Source of the DNA: Cryptomeria japonica
Taxonomy: Eukaryota; Streptophyta; Pinopsida; Cupressales; Cupressaceae
Assembly (NCBI RefSeq): GCF_030272615.1
Contig: NC_081415.1
Coordinates: 422,123,757 to 422,187,756, forward strand
Reading direction: 5' to 3'
DNA length: 64,000 bases
Part shown: positions 11,721 through 23,255 of the stretch, piece by piece
Layout: each line of letters starts with the position of its first letter
How positions within the stretch are numbered: position 1 is the stretch's first letter
The notes under the pieces: model-generated
What the model was told of the DNA's origin: nothing
What the model saw: only the letters and a program-made list of their open reading frames with translations
Databases searched by the model: none
Made by a program: the position numbers and the translations under genes

Positions 11721-12175
11721 GTAGGAAGAAGAACACTACAAAGTCAATTTACAACTTTGCAAAACCCATACATTTCAAGTGAAGCAGTTTATAAAACCCA
11801 TACATTTCAAACAAAATCTCAACCTCACATATATACACTAACAAACACATAATTCTAGCATTTGACGTACATGGACCTGTATTTATATATGTGCATATCT
11901 ATGTGTAGAAGTATTTGTATATTTCATTTACATGTATATAAATATCTGTACATATAAGTTGAGTAAATCAGAGCAACAAAACAACAGAACAGATCAGTAC
12001 ACATACAAATAAACATCACAAAACCACTTTACAAATCACAAAACTAATCCTCTAAAAACACATAATCATAGATCAAGCAATTTTCAATTCTCATACATTC
12101 TTAATACATACTTCAAAGTTAACTATCTTCAGCTATGGAAATTCTGACATACCTCTTTTCTCTTTCAAATATTAG
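11721..12175. other. AT-rich DNA upstream of the Rep-helicase gene
   Basis: No gene is seen. A plausible splice acceptor (TTCAAATATTAG, ending at 12175) sits just before the open Rep-helicase frame, so an undetected upstream exon is possible. Confidence 0.4.
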
Positions 12176-12989
12176 ATATCTATCGAGCCTTGCTCTCAAG
12201 AAATTGATGCTATCAAATTGAAGAGAAGACAAACCAATAGAACTGACTATGCAAAGAACAGTGGCAATATCTCCAAGAAACGACAATTGAGACGTCATGC
12301 ACTACAAAGACCTGGTAATAACTCAGGAAAATTATTACAAACAGAAAGCAATGATCTTGAGAAAATTAATGTGAATCAAACACATTCTACTGCTCCTAAA
12401 CTTTCTCTAAAGACTCCTTCATTTCAACATGCATTGTCTAATTTCCAGAAAAGGATTGATATGTTGGAGGTCACAGAGCCATGTATTGTTTGTAAAGAAA
12501 TGTATGTGGGCATGACTACTAAAAAAGTCAATCACGTAGTTATGTGCATGAGATGTTGTGCTAAAAAAGGCCTCCACCGTTTCTCGTTATCAAACAATAT
12601 GGACTCGGGTGAGCAACCTTCTGTTTTAAAGTCTCTTTCTCAAGTAGAAGAAATGCTCATAGCAATAATTGCCCTTGTTTTGCAAGTAACGCATGCAAGG
12701 GGAGGACAATACACATATTCTGGCCACACAGTTAACTTCCCACAAGATATTTCTGAAATTGCAATAACATTGCCCCATCAAATTAAGCATTTAGAAATTC
12801 TTATTGTCCGTAGAACCAATTTGCAAGGACTAACTTATGGCTATTACGTGAATAGATTTCATGTCCTGGATGCATTGACTTACAAAATGAAACATGATCA
12901 ATACTACAAGGATGTAGTCATTGATCTAGATGCAGTGCATCTATTACCAGACCAAAGCATTGACATTACAGAGCTATTGCATTCAGTAC
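12176..12989 (+). pseudogene. Helitron-like Rep-helicase, N-terminal part (DUF6570-type), interrupted by an LTR element
   Basis: The frame is open from 12176 to the LTR insertion. The first 75 residues or so are basic and low in structure. The following domain has a CIVC and CMRC cysteine pattern, then FSLSNNMDSGEQP, LSQVEEMLIA, ARGGQYTYSGH and NFPQDISE. The order and wording match the DUF6570 region found at the start of many animal and fungal Helitron proteins; the family name is from memory. The first in-frame ATG is well inside, so the start or an upstream exon is unresolved. The frame ends only because the LTR element begins at 12990. Discounting that element and one AGTAC copy, the frame runs straight into 31330, so both parts belong to one gene. 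Confidence 0.82.
12985..12989. repeat. Target-site duplication AGTAC, left copy
   Basis: AGTAC directly precedes the left LTR and is repeated at 31325-31329 directly after the right LTR. Five-base duplications are standard for Ty3/gypsy integration. Confidence 0.85.
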
Positions 12990-14383
12990 TAATGCCCTTG
13001 CAAAATGGACAAGATTAGTCTAAGATAAACAACACAAGACGCACAAGAAAATCGTTAGTGTTATTCAATCAAAAACTAATCTGAACAGGCATATCAAGAG
13101 AGACATTAAAATCATGCTAATATATCTAACTAATGAAACAAAGATAATGAGGCATCTCCAAATGCCTCTTAGCATGTTCTTAGCTCCTTCTCCCTTGTTC
13201 CTCTCCTCTCCAAGTTCCAAAATAGTGTAGCTCTCAGCAGCTTTTTGCACTATGGATGCTTATGGAAGATTGAGATTGAAGTATTTGCTCTAAATATGCA
13301 TAAAAAGCTAATACTATACTATTGATATTAAAATGATTGATTTTATCCAAAATGACAAGATATTAGTTAATTATACTAAAATGCTCTCTTAAAATGCCTA
13401 TAGCTTAAATGCATACAAGTTTTCAGGAGCTGGATTATGAAGAAATGGGCTCTATATATAGGAAAAATGGAGAAATGGATGGTTGAGATTGAGCAATCTC
13501 AATAAGGATCGGGATTGAATGATTTCAAATCCATGTGATGGCTTTCAACCCAATCCCAGGATGACAAGTGTCAATGTGAGATAGGTTGAGAGGAGAGGGA
13601 ATAAGCATTAAATGCTTGACATGACTTTAAGAATTAAAGTCAAGGTTGGTTGAATGAATAAACTCTTTATTCAAAGAATAAAGCTTTTATCCAATGGATA
13701 AACTCTTGTGCAAATGTGAAATGGATGAATATGGTCAAAACAATAAATGTTTGGGGAGACAAGTTTGAAATAACCATAAATGGTTATGTAAGAGCCATAA
13801 ATGATCATGTAAGAGCCATTAGTGGTCTTGGAAGACTTTGGGGGTTAATTTGTTGAACACACAAAGCATTAAAGGTTTTTCAAAGACTTTGGAGTCTTTG
13901 AGAAGTGACTCCATTTTGCTTAGGAATGTGACAATAATTAGGGGATGGATTAGGCTAATTAGGAAGGGGTTAGAAGAATCTAGAAGGGGATTTATGAATG
14001 CAATTGGATTTGGTGGGTGAGGGAAAATAGGATTTTATTTAAAATAAAAATTCATTTATTTCAATAAATGAGGGCAAGTTGCATTTGTAGGAAAATGCAA
14101 GTGGGGGAGGGGGATAATGATTTAAATAAATGTTTTTATTTAATTTATTTAAAAGAAGAAAAGGGGATTTTAATTAAATGAATAGATTTTATTTATTTAA
14201 TTGATTGTGAATTTGATTTAATGAATTAATTAAAATAAATTGAATAATTTATTTAATTAATAGAAGAATGTTTGGGAATAAATTAATTAAATGTTAATTT
14301 AATTAACTGATGGCTAGTGGATTTTTAATCAAATAAATAGCGAATATTTATTTAATTAAGTTGGACAGATTTGTGTGACTACA
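12990..14383 (-). repeat. 3' LTR (left, in element orientation)
   Basis: On the minus strand it reads TGTAGTCACACAAATCTGTC at its start and ends GCAAGGGCATTA. The matching end of the other LTR is GCAAGGGCATCA, so the terminal CA has mutated to TA here. It contains AT-rich ATTTAATTAA blocks near 14170-14360. The purine-rich tract AAAGAGGGGCAAA (minus strand, 14396-14384) abuts it and is the likely plus-strand primer. Confidence 0.88.
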
Positions 14384-14693
14384 TTTGCCCCTCTTTAAGA
14401 CGGTGCGGTTTATCGCGTCGTTTCAAAGAAAGAAAAATAGGTGTGAAGAAAATGCCCCATAAAATGTAAATTTAATGGGTGGTATGCCCCCTCGAGAGAT
14501 GGGCCGAAAAATGTCAAAAAATCGAGCGATCTCTCGAAAAAGAATGAAAATTGGCAGGGTGGTAGAAGAGAAGGTGTTAGCCATACGATTGAAAAATAGA
14601 AGAAAAAGGGGGAAAAATGGAGAAATGGGGGGCTTGGGAAGTTCACGAGGACCACGGCGGTGAGCGGGGGGAAGTTACGGTGACGACGAAGAA

Positions 14694-14700
14694 TATAAAT
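14694..14700 (+). promoter_or_regulatory. TATA-like box of the antisense gene
   Basis: TATAAAT lies 97 bp upstream of the exon-1 ATG in a GC-rich context, unlike the AT-rich surroundings in which such matches are common. It is the best candidate for a dedicated antisense promoter just inside the 3' LTR. Confidence 0.45.
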
Positions 14701-14796
14701 GGGGTGAAAGGGGTGAAAACAGGATCATTTGTGACCGCGACCAGTGTGAAACCAGAGCTCTGAGAGTGACATTTGGAGAAGTGAGCAGCAGCTAGG

Positions 14797-17471
14797 ATGC
14801 CGATACCGATTACCGAGCACAGATTTGAGCGAGTTCGACGGTTCCAGCGCCCAGACGACTATGGACCAGCGGTACGCAAATTCAAAAATTTAATTTGTAT
14901 GCATTGTTGATAGGTTTTAAGCTGAGTCCAAATCAAGTCGGAGCAAGAGCGTTGGAACTATGGTTTTGGTGCTTTTGCTCCATGAACTAGCGCTACTGCG
15001 TCGCAATGGCGCTATTGCCCCATTGTTTGAGCGCGTTTGTTTTGTTGCAGCGCTATTGTATGCAAGTTTAAGTGCTATTGAGGGCATGTGTGAGCGCTAT
15101 GGAACTTTATTAGCGCTACTGTGTAGTTGTTTGAGCGCATTTGTAGTTTGAGCGCTATGAGATAGCTGATTGAACGTTTTTGCTAGGGTTGTAGCGCTAT
15201 TGTTGGGAAACTAGCGCTTTTGATGGTAAAATAGCATTTTTGCTTTAGGATAAAGAGATGCCCCAGTTTGGATGAAGAAAATCTCTCGATGTCAATGATT
15301 GATGGATGGCGATGTGAAGTGGGAGTTGTTTTGAACCATAGCAGCCTGATGAGACTTAGGTCATTTGTTAGGAGAAATGCCCGTTGAAGTCTAGTTGGCC
15401 ATGATTGCTTACCTGTTGAGACCCAAAGATATTTGATCAAAGTATCTGCTGATAGTCTAGGTTTAAACTTAAGAAAGTTTGAAAACAAAACAACTGATGG
15501 TGATTGATGAATGCTCATGTGCAGGAGGAGCTGCGCGTGTTGCAGTTATGTGAGCGACATCCTGCAACACAGGGGTTGCGGGATCGATTGACACAGGCGG
15601 AGATAGACTATATTGCCACGACGAGACTATATGAGGTGATGCACATGCCTGTGATTCGTACGAATCACAGATTGATTACAGCATTAGCAGAGCGATGGCA
15701 CAGCGAGACGTGCACCTTCCATCTAGCACAGAGGGAGATGACAGTGACCCTAGAGGATGTGTGGCACATCCTGCGGATTCCGATTCGGGGGGAGCTAGTC
15801 ACATATGACAGATCCTGGGGGACTCTTGCAGTGCAGAGGATTTTTGATGAGGACGTTTTCATTGATGATGGCTCCATTGCCTGGGAGGAGATAACGGCAT
15901 TATATGAGCCTCTTCTAGCAGTTTTGTCTGGCATTGTGGGAGGATTACTGTGTCCAGACAGACGATCACATGGTTTGGCCATGGGGTGGGGACAGGTGAT
16001 AGAGATGATGATGACCGAGGGGACCCGATTTGCGTGGGGGTCATGCGTGTTGGCGCACTTGTATCAGGAGCTCCATGAGGTGGTTTACCGGGGGAGGGGT
16101 TCCTTAGCAGTGGGCATGACGCTGCTGCATATTTGGGCCTGGGAGCACCTACCAGTGAGTCGACCGGTGAGTCTGAGATTTCGGGTAGTAGACCAGTCGT
16201 ACATGTTTATGTATAGCGGCATGATGAGTCAGCCCCACCTGGGGAAGTTAGAGTGGTGGTGGCGAGCATTAGATGATCTGGATGCAGTTATATGGCGGTC
16301 ATACTTGGAGTGTGAGCCATGGGATGATGATGCAGAGGCATTGCCTTATGTTTTTATGACCCGGTTTCTCATTGGGAGGACCGCATACCATGTGGAGAGA
16401 CAGGTGCCTGGGAGAGTGCTGAGACAGTTTAGGCGGCAACAGGGACTGCCCAGTGGATCAGGAGAGTATGCTTGAGTTATTCGGGAGAGGTACGCATGGG
16501 GGCCAGTGCTACCATATGATCAGGCACTGGTAGAGTTTCGGACATTGCAGGCGAGACCGTGGGACATACGACCGAGGGTCGTGGATGCAGGTGTTATAGA
16601 TGAGTACACGCAGTACCGGGCAGCGCACCCGATCTTACGGATCTCTGATCCAACCAAGCCGATCCCAGCTTTTGAGGATGAGAGGGGACGAAGACGGAGG
16701 AGGGCAGGAGGTCGAGGACCGAGGGCAGGTGGAGGAGGAGGAGGAGGAGGAGGAAGAGGGTTGGGGATGCGGAGTCAACGGAGAGGGAGAGGTGGACTGC
16801 CTCTACAGATATCACAGGGACCATTGATATAGGGAGGAGTTCAGCTAAGTGGGAGGGGGATGGAGAGGGAGATCCCGATGGACAGAGGGGAGGGGACTAC
16901 TGGAGAGGGTGGTGCAGGTGAGGCGGCCATGGATACCGGGGAGGGAGCTACTGGAGATCTGCAAGATCATATGATAGTACGTTTATAGACTCAGATAGAG
17001 GATTTGGAGGTGGAGGTGGCAGCTAGAGATGTGCAGCTATTTGCACGGGAGTCAAAGCTGGCGGTGGTGCTGCGGGAGAGGGATAGTGCAGTGGAGAGAT
17101 TGGCAGAGCTGCAGGAGAGAGTGTGGGTTGGAGTAGGAGCATAGGGGCCTACGGGGGAGGTGATGAGGGAGATGCGACGAGCACAGGCGGAGATAGACTA
17201 CTAGCAGGGTTTATATGAGCAGGTGGTGCCAGTTAGTTAGCGAGCTCTTAGCTATTCGCAGATGCGACAGGCTAGATCAGAGCGATCGCAGAGGGTGCAG
17301 AGCAGTGGGGGTGTGATGGGTCCGCTGTGGAGGGAGAGATCAGGGGATGCAGGAGTGAGTGGTGGTTCGATGAGGCCTCCACGGAGAGATGGATCAGGTG
17401 GTGCAGGCACCAGTGGGAGAGTCGGTGGCGATGGTGGTGGTGGTACAACATCTGGCCAGAGTGGCTTTTGA
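14797..17471 (+). pseudogene. Antisense two-exon gene with plant mobile domain (PMD)
   Basis: Exon 1 (14797-14871, 25 codons) begins MPIPITEHRFERV and ends at a GTACGC donor. Exon 2 starts at 15525 after TGCAG. Both junctions are phase 0. Exon 2 has the plant mobile domain (PF10536-type): a T-L-E-D-V-W-H-I-L-R-I-P segment (HLAQREMTVTLEDVW), then WGQVIEMM, LLHIWAWEHLP and a W-rich end near 16330. After it come a Gly/Arg-rich stretch (about 16690-16800), a coiled-coil-like segment (about 16980-17130) and a Gly/Ser-rich C terminus. One frame runs to the TGA at 17469 but is broken by TGA 16473 and TAG at 16830, 16986, 17142, 17202 and 17238. Antisense PMD genes are known in Tat elements; the function is unknown. 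Confidence 0.82.
14872..15524 (+). other. Putative intron of the antisense gene, with AGCGCT cluster
   Basis: The 653-bp GT...AG interval contains about ten AGCGCT or near-AGCGCT motifs between 14989 and 15218, mostly in the form AGCGCTATTG or AGCGCTACTG. There is no open frame linking the exons. A similar cluster lies at 29631-29843 near the other end of the same element. Confidence 0.6.
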
Positions 17472-19960
17472 GAGAGCATTTTTGCATATATGTATTGTAT
17501 CCTTGTCTATTTTTTTGGACTGTATCTTAGATGGCTCTTGGTAGCCGATTTTGTAGACTTCATTGTACTCTGATATATGAGACGATATATATGAGGAGAT
17601 CCCATATTTGGATGATATGCAGTTGATTTATATGGATGTTTATGCAGGATGATGAGTTTTTGCTTAGATGGATATGTGTACATGTATGCATGAGATGTTT
17701 CTTATATGCATGTTTTTATGATGATTTATGATGTAGGATACTGACATATGAATGCAGGTTTATATATATATGATTTGTTTGATTTTTGATGTAATGCTTT
17801 ATATATGTGATGCCATGATGATGATGTATGCTTATGATAATTTATGAATAGGATTTTGGTGTTTCCTATTTTGATATAATGATGAGATGATTTATGTGAT
17901 GATGTTAATGCAATGGTCGAATGAATGATGTTATGTATGGATATGCATCTAGATGTTTTTAGATGAATGTAATATGGATAAACAAAATGTAAAGTACAAA
18001 TGTTTATATGATAATGTCTAAATAAATGCCTATGTATAATGGATATATATATAATGGTATGAACCAATGTTTGGAAACAAATGGGTTTATGATTCTAAAT
18101 GCTTAAATATGATGTTAAGTAAAAATGATAATGTGATGATACTATAACTATAAATGAATGTATGCAATAATAAATGATAAAGGATGATAAAATGATGATG
18201 GATAATCGACACTATATGAATGCCTAGTAAATGACTTAATATAATCAAAGACAATTTACTCCCACGAATGAATCTAATTATTTATGATTGATGCAATGAT
18301 GCAAATGTTTAATGAAAACTAACGCCAAAAATGAACCATATGCAATGTTAAGTTTAGAAATGACATGAATGTTCTTAATGCGAGATGCAACTAAATGCGA
18401 TGATGATATGACCATGAGGAATGCAAGGTTTTTGAGACTTTGCATGATGCATTGATGATGTATCAAAGTACTCGGTCGTGATTGTATCCAAGACTAGTTT
18501 TAATGGTCACTTTTGCATATAAAACCTACATATGAATGAGTGAATGGATGGGTGATATGCTACATAATGCAATATATAAATAGATGAGATGAAATGACGA
18601 TCCATAGTGCTCTATTTTCATCATTGAGCTTTTAAAATGTTGGAAGAGAATACAAGCATCTTGACATAATGATTCAAGATGACCTGAGTATTCCTTTCAT
18701 GGATTTTATATAGCAAGTTAATACAAACGACTTGATATAAGGGTCAAGTCGACCAGAGTATTGCTTGCGGAACAGACAAGGATTATCGTCGTTCATGCAT
18801 GACTTGGATCGTCCTCCTTGATCTTAGGCTGATCATATCCTGAGACAAGTGCATACCGTACTAAGAGATAAAACCTTTATCCAATTTGGATGAGGAGAAA
18901 CCAAAGAATGAGCATTGTACCTGCAAACAAATAGTATATACATAAAGAATAAAGAATATGGATCCTTGGTAATGGTTCATGCTCATATGGTCGAGGTATA
19001 CGCTGTAGTCAGCAAGCCGTAATGATCCATGACAGCATTTGGCATAAGATCACATAGCTTGGTGAACTTCCCACGTAGACACCATCAGTACATGCCCCAA
19101 AACTTCATCGGAAATAATGCGCAAACAATACAAAACAATGCTGAAAGATCCCGATACAGATAAACGAATGATTGTACTCACAAATCAACCAAGTATTTGA
19201 TAGCTTAACATAATTTTCTTGTCAAAGAAAACGTCACTTTTGTCTTTGTTTTGGTAAGGAACGATGCATCCTTGTTGAAGACAGTTTCTTAAGTGTTGAT
19301 GTTGATTGTGTGGTTTGATTGATAAATGGTCATCGTGTGAGTATTTTGTCAATGCTTGTTTTGGTATCTGCATGGATGAGTATGTACAAAGTGTTGCCAT
19401 GTTTTTGTTGGATTTTTGAATGGTTTGTTGATGTTTTTGGATTTTGAATTGTTTTGAATGTTTTTGGTATTTTTGTGTTGTTTTGAATGTTTTTGGTATT
19501 TTGTTGAGACATTTTCCAATGTTTTTGGTATTTTGATGATTGCTTGAATGAAGAACTTAATGAATCATAAGACAATGTAGAATCCACTTCCATCAATAGG
19601 TTAAAGGCATTGCCCCCAGTTTTAGACATGACTATGAAAAAGCGGGATGCAAGATGTATGGAGTACTATCATAATTGTAGATGAATAACAAGCCATGGTT
19701 TTGGATGGATGGATGTATGTATGAAGTAGATGTGATCGCAACAAGTCTGAAAGATACTGGAGCCATTGTCTTTACGAGTGGCGCCTGTTTGCCAGGTTTT
19801 CACCATCGTACTTACCCAAGGTGCCACCGGAGTGGTTGTTCACCATTTGGATGCATGATTTTCTTTACTTTTTTGAATGTTTTTGTATTTTCTTCAGGAC
19901 ATTTTTCTGAACGTTTTTGATATTTTCTGGTATGTAGGGGAGCCTGATGCTCTATACCCC
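17472..19960. other. Non-coding spacer between gag-pol and the antisense gene
   Basis: This is AT-rich DNA, strongly enriched in ATGATG-type words at 17640-18470. Around 19405-19540 it has a degenerate tandem of TTTTGAATGTTTTTGGTATT. No conserved protein is recognised on either strand. Tat elements commonly have a long region here. Confidence 0.6.
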
Positions 19961-21251
19961 TTAGGTATAAAACCGTTTTAGGTGCATGCTGTTGATTGGA
20001 TCTGCAAGCGGTTCTCCTTCTGATGTAGCCAACTGATATGCCCCGGACCCGAACACAGCAGTGACAACATATGGGCCCGGCCAATTTGTTTCAAACTTGC
20101 CCTGATGTTCTTTGTTTGGTTGGTTGCGAGGATTCTCTCGTAGAACAAGATCACCTACCTCAAATGTACGAGGTCTAACTTGGTGATTGTAGCTTCTGCT
20201 CATGCGCTGCTGATAGGCTTTGAGGTGGTTGTATGCAGCTTGTCATTTCTCATCAAGTAGCTCTAAGTCCTGAAGACGAGATACTCTATATGCTTCATCA
20301 TCGATGAGATTGTGCAAGGAAACCCGTAATGATGGTATCTCGACCTCAATAGGCAAGATAGCTTCTGCACCATAGACCAATGAATAAGGAGTTGCACCTG
20401 TAGGGGTTCGAATGCTAGTTCGATATGCCCATAGCGCTGGATTTAGTTGAACATGTCAATCACGGCTGGCATCGTTGACTGTCTTCTTGAGGATTCTCAA
20501 TATGTTTTTATTCGATGCTTCAACCTGACCATTTCCTTGTGGGTAATAGGGGGTGGAAAAGCAGTGTTGGATATGAAATTTCTCACAAAGTTCACGGACA
20601 TCCTGATTTTTGAAAGGAAGACCGTTATCTATGATGATGGACATGGGCACACCATACCGGCAGATGATGTAGTTGAGGATGAATGAGGCGATCTACTTGC
20701 CGGTGACTTGGGTAAGTGGAACAACTTCGATCCATTTTGTGAAATATTCGGTGGCGGTAATAATGAATTTATGGCCATTAGATGAAGATGGATGAATCTT
20801 ACCCACAAGGTCAAGGCCCCATTGACAAAAAGGCCATGGTGTCATGATTGGTTGTAGTTCCTATGCTGGTGCATGTATCAGGTCACCATGAACTTGACAT
20901 TTTCTTGCATTTTCTGGCAAAGTAGTAGGAATCCTTTTCCATAGATGGCCAATAGTATCCATTGCGCATGAGTTTCTTGGCTAGTGACAGACCACTTGAG
21001 TGAGTCCCGCAAATTCCTTCATGTACCTCTTCCAAGGCCTTTGTTATCTCACCTTGTTCCAGACATCGAAGGAGAGTACCATCAAAACCGCGTCGGTATA
21101 GGGTTTCGGTAATAATGGTATATCGAGCAGTTTGGCGAATGAAGGTTTTACGTTGGTTATTCGATTGGTTGGGAGGAAGGGTGTGATCGCGGAGATAGGT
21201 GTAGAATTCACCATACCATGGGGATTCAGAACCGATAAGGCAACATATCAT
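19961..21251 (-). pseudogene. Integrase
   Basis: An N-terminal HHCC zinc-binding segment is visible (HEGICGTHSSG, then the Cys pair near 20920), where the frame changes. The catalytic core in the next frame has the expected D, D and E positions in GLDLVGKIHP, IIIDNGLPFKN and YYPQGNGQVEASN. The C-terminal part includes RPRTFEVGDLVLRE and ends at the stop at 19961. Several in-frame stops (about 20875, 20690, 20455, 20245) inactivate it. Confidence 0.85.
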
Positions 21252-21287
21252 TTTGGATTCGAGGATATCATAAGCGGGAATCCAAAG

Positions 21288-23255
21288 CTATTCGACCAAG
21301 AACTCGTAGCGTGTTGAATTCTGTGGAAGATCTAGTAGGGATGCGATGGTAGCCATGGCATCAGCAGCTCGATTCTGATCTCTTGGTATCTGCTCAAAAG
21401 TGATAGTAGTAAATGATGTCTTTAGAGTGTCCACCATTTGCTTATATGGCATGAGTTTATCATCCTTGGTCTGATATTCATCGATTGCTTGTCGAATGAC
21501 CAGTTGGGAGTCACCATATACTTGCAGTTCTTGTAATTTCCATTGTACGGCTAGCCTGAGTCCTGTGATCAAGGCCTCATACTCTGCTATGTTGTTGGTG
21601 CAGGGAAATGTGAGCCTGTAAGACTTCGGGATGCTATCACCTTGAGGTGTGATAAACAGAATGCTTGCCCCCGAGCCATGCCTAGTGTATGAACCATCAA
21701 AGTAAAGTTTCCATGTTGTTGTGATCGTTAATATCTCTTCATCTGGAAAATTGGAAATGAGAGGATGATCACCTATGAGAGGTGCATCGGCCAACTGATC
21801 TGCAATAACTTGACCTTTGATAGCTTTACGGTCCACGTACTCGATGTCAAATTCACTTAGAATCATTACCCATTTGGCCAAGCGGCCTGTCAGTGCTGCT
21901 TTGCTGAGTAAATACTTGAGTGGATCAATCTTTGCACTGAGTTGCACCTTATGTGTTAACAGATAGTGCCTCAGTTTAGTGGCTGCTAAGATTACTGCTA
22001 GGCAAGCTCGCTCAATAGGTGTGTAATTGAGTTCATAGCCAACCAGTGTGCGAGAGATGTAGTAAACAGCACACTCCTTTCCTTCTGCATTATGTTGTGC
22101 CAGTAGTACACCCAATGTTGTACTTGTTGTTGAGATATAGAGTAACAACAGTCTACTTGGATCTGGTGGCATCAACAATGGCGGATTCATGAGATAGTCT
22201 TTAAGTGTCTGAAATGCTTGTTGGCATCTGGCATCCCACTGAAAGCGGATGTTCTTATGTAGCAGGTGTGTGAATGGGTGACATTTATCAACCAATTGTG
22301 CAATGAATCTTCGGATGGATTGAAGTCACCCTTGTAATGTCCTGAGCTGACTGATATTCTTTGGTGGTGGCATATCCATGATTGCCTTAACCTTTGCTGG
22401 ATCAACCTCAATGCCTTTGCTTGAGACAATGTATCCTAGAAGTTTCTCGGAGGTTATTCCAAAGACACATTTCTTTGGGTTGAGTCGAACATGGTATTGT
22501 TCCAGTCAATCAAAGATTCTATCTAAGACGTGGAGATGCCCTTCTCTGGTGAGTGATTTTGCTAGTAAGTCATCAACATAATCTTCCATCATAGTATGCA
22601 TCATGTCATGGAAGATGGTGGTCATTACTCTTTGATAGGTTGCTCCTGCATTCTGTAGATCGAAAGGCATTACATTCCAGCAATATGTGCCCCATGGATA
22701 GGTGAAGGCTGTCTTATGTTGATCTTCTGGTGCGATCTTTATCTGATTGTACCTTGAAAAGCCATCCATAGGTGAAAGCATGGCATGTCCCGCTGTCAGA
22801 TCCACTATGATGTCGATATTTGGAAGGGGGAAGTCATCCTTAGGACAGGCCTTATTCAGATCTCTGAAGTCAGTACAAATGCAGATGCCCCCTTTTGGTT
22901 TGCCGACAGGCACAATATTGGAGATCCATTATGCATAATCAATTGGTCTAATGAAACCAACATCTAGGAGTTTTTTGAGTTCTGTTTTGACTAGTACTGC
23001 AATCTGAGGATGCATCTTACGAAGCTTTTGCTTGACAAGTTTGGCTCCTTCTGCTACGGTAAGGTGATGCATGACTAAATCAGGATCAAGCCAAGGCATG
23101 TCTGCATATGACCATGCAAAGTTGAACTGGCGTGTCTGGAAGAATTCTATAAATTTAGGTTGTTCCTCTGGAGTGAGAAGAGATGCCAGATGTATGAGAT
23201 GAGGATTTTCAAGAGTCCCCACATTGTATTCTTTGGTTTCCTCGATGAGAATCAT
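21288..23255 (-). pseudogene. pol: Reverse transcriptase, RNase H and second RNase H
   Basis: RT shows the VGFIRPI entry, GKPKGGICICTDFRDLNKAC, FPLPNIDIIVD, MDGFSRYNQIKIAPED, then MEDYVDDLL with the YVDD active site (about 22579-22568). The connection region leads into RNase H with LYISTTSTTLGVLLAQ and ISRTLVGYE. A second, archaeal-type RNase H follows (LYFDGSYTRHGSGASI, NNIAEYEALI, GDSQLVIRQ; about 21720-21330). This duplication is diagnostic for the Tat lineage. Stops interrupt at about 22925, 22505 and 22333. Confidence 0.88.
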
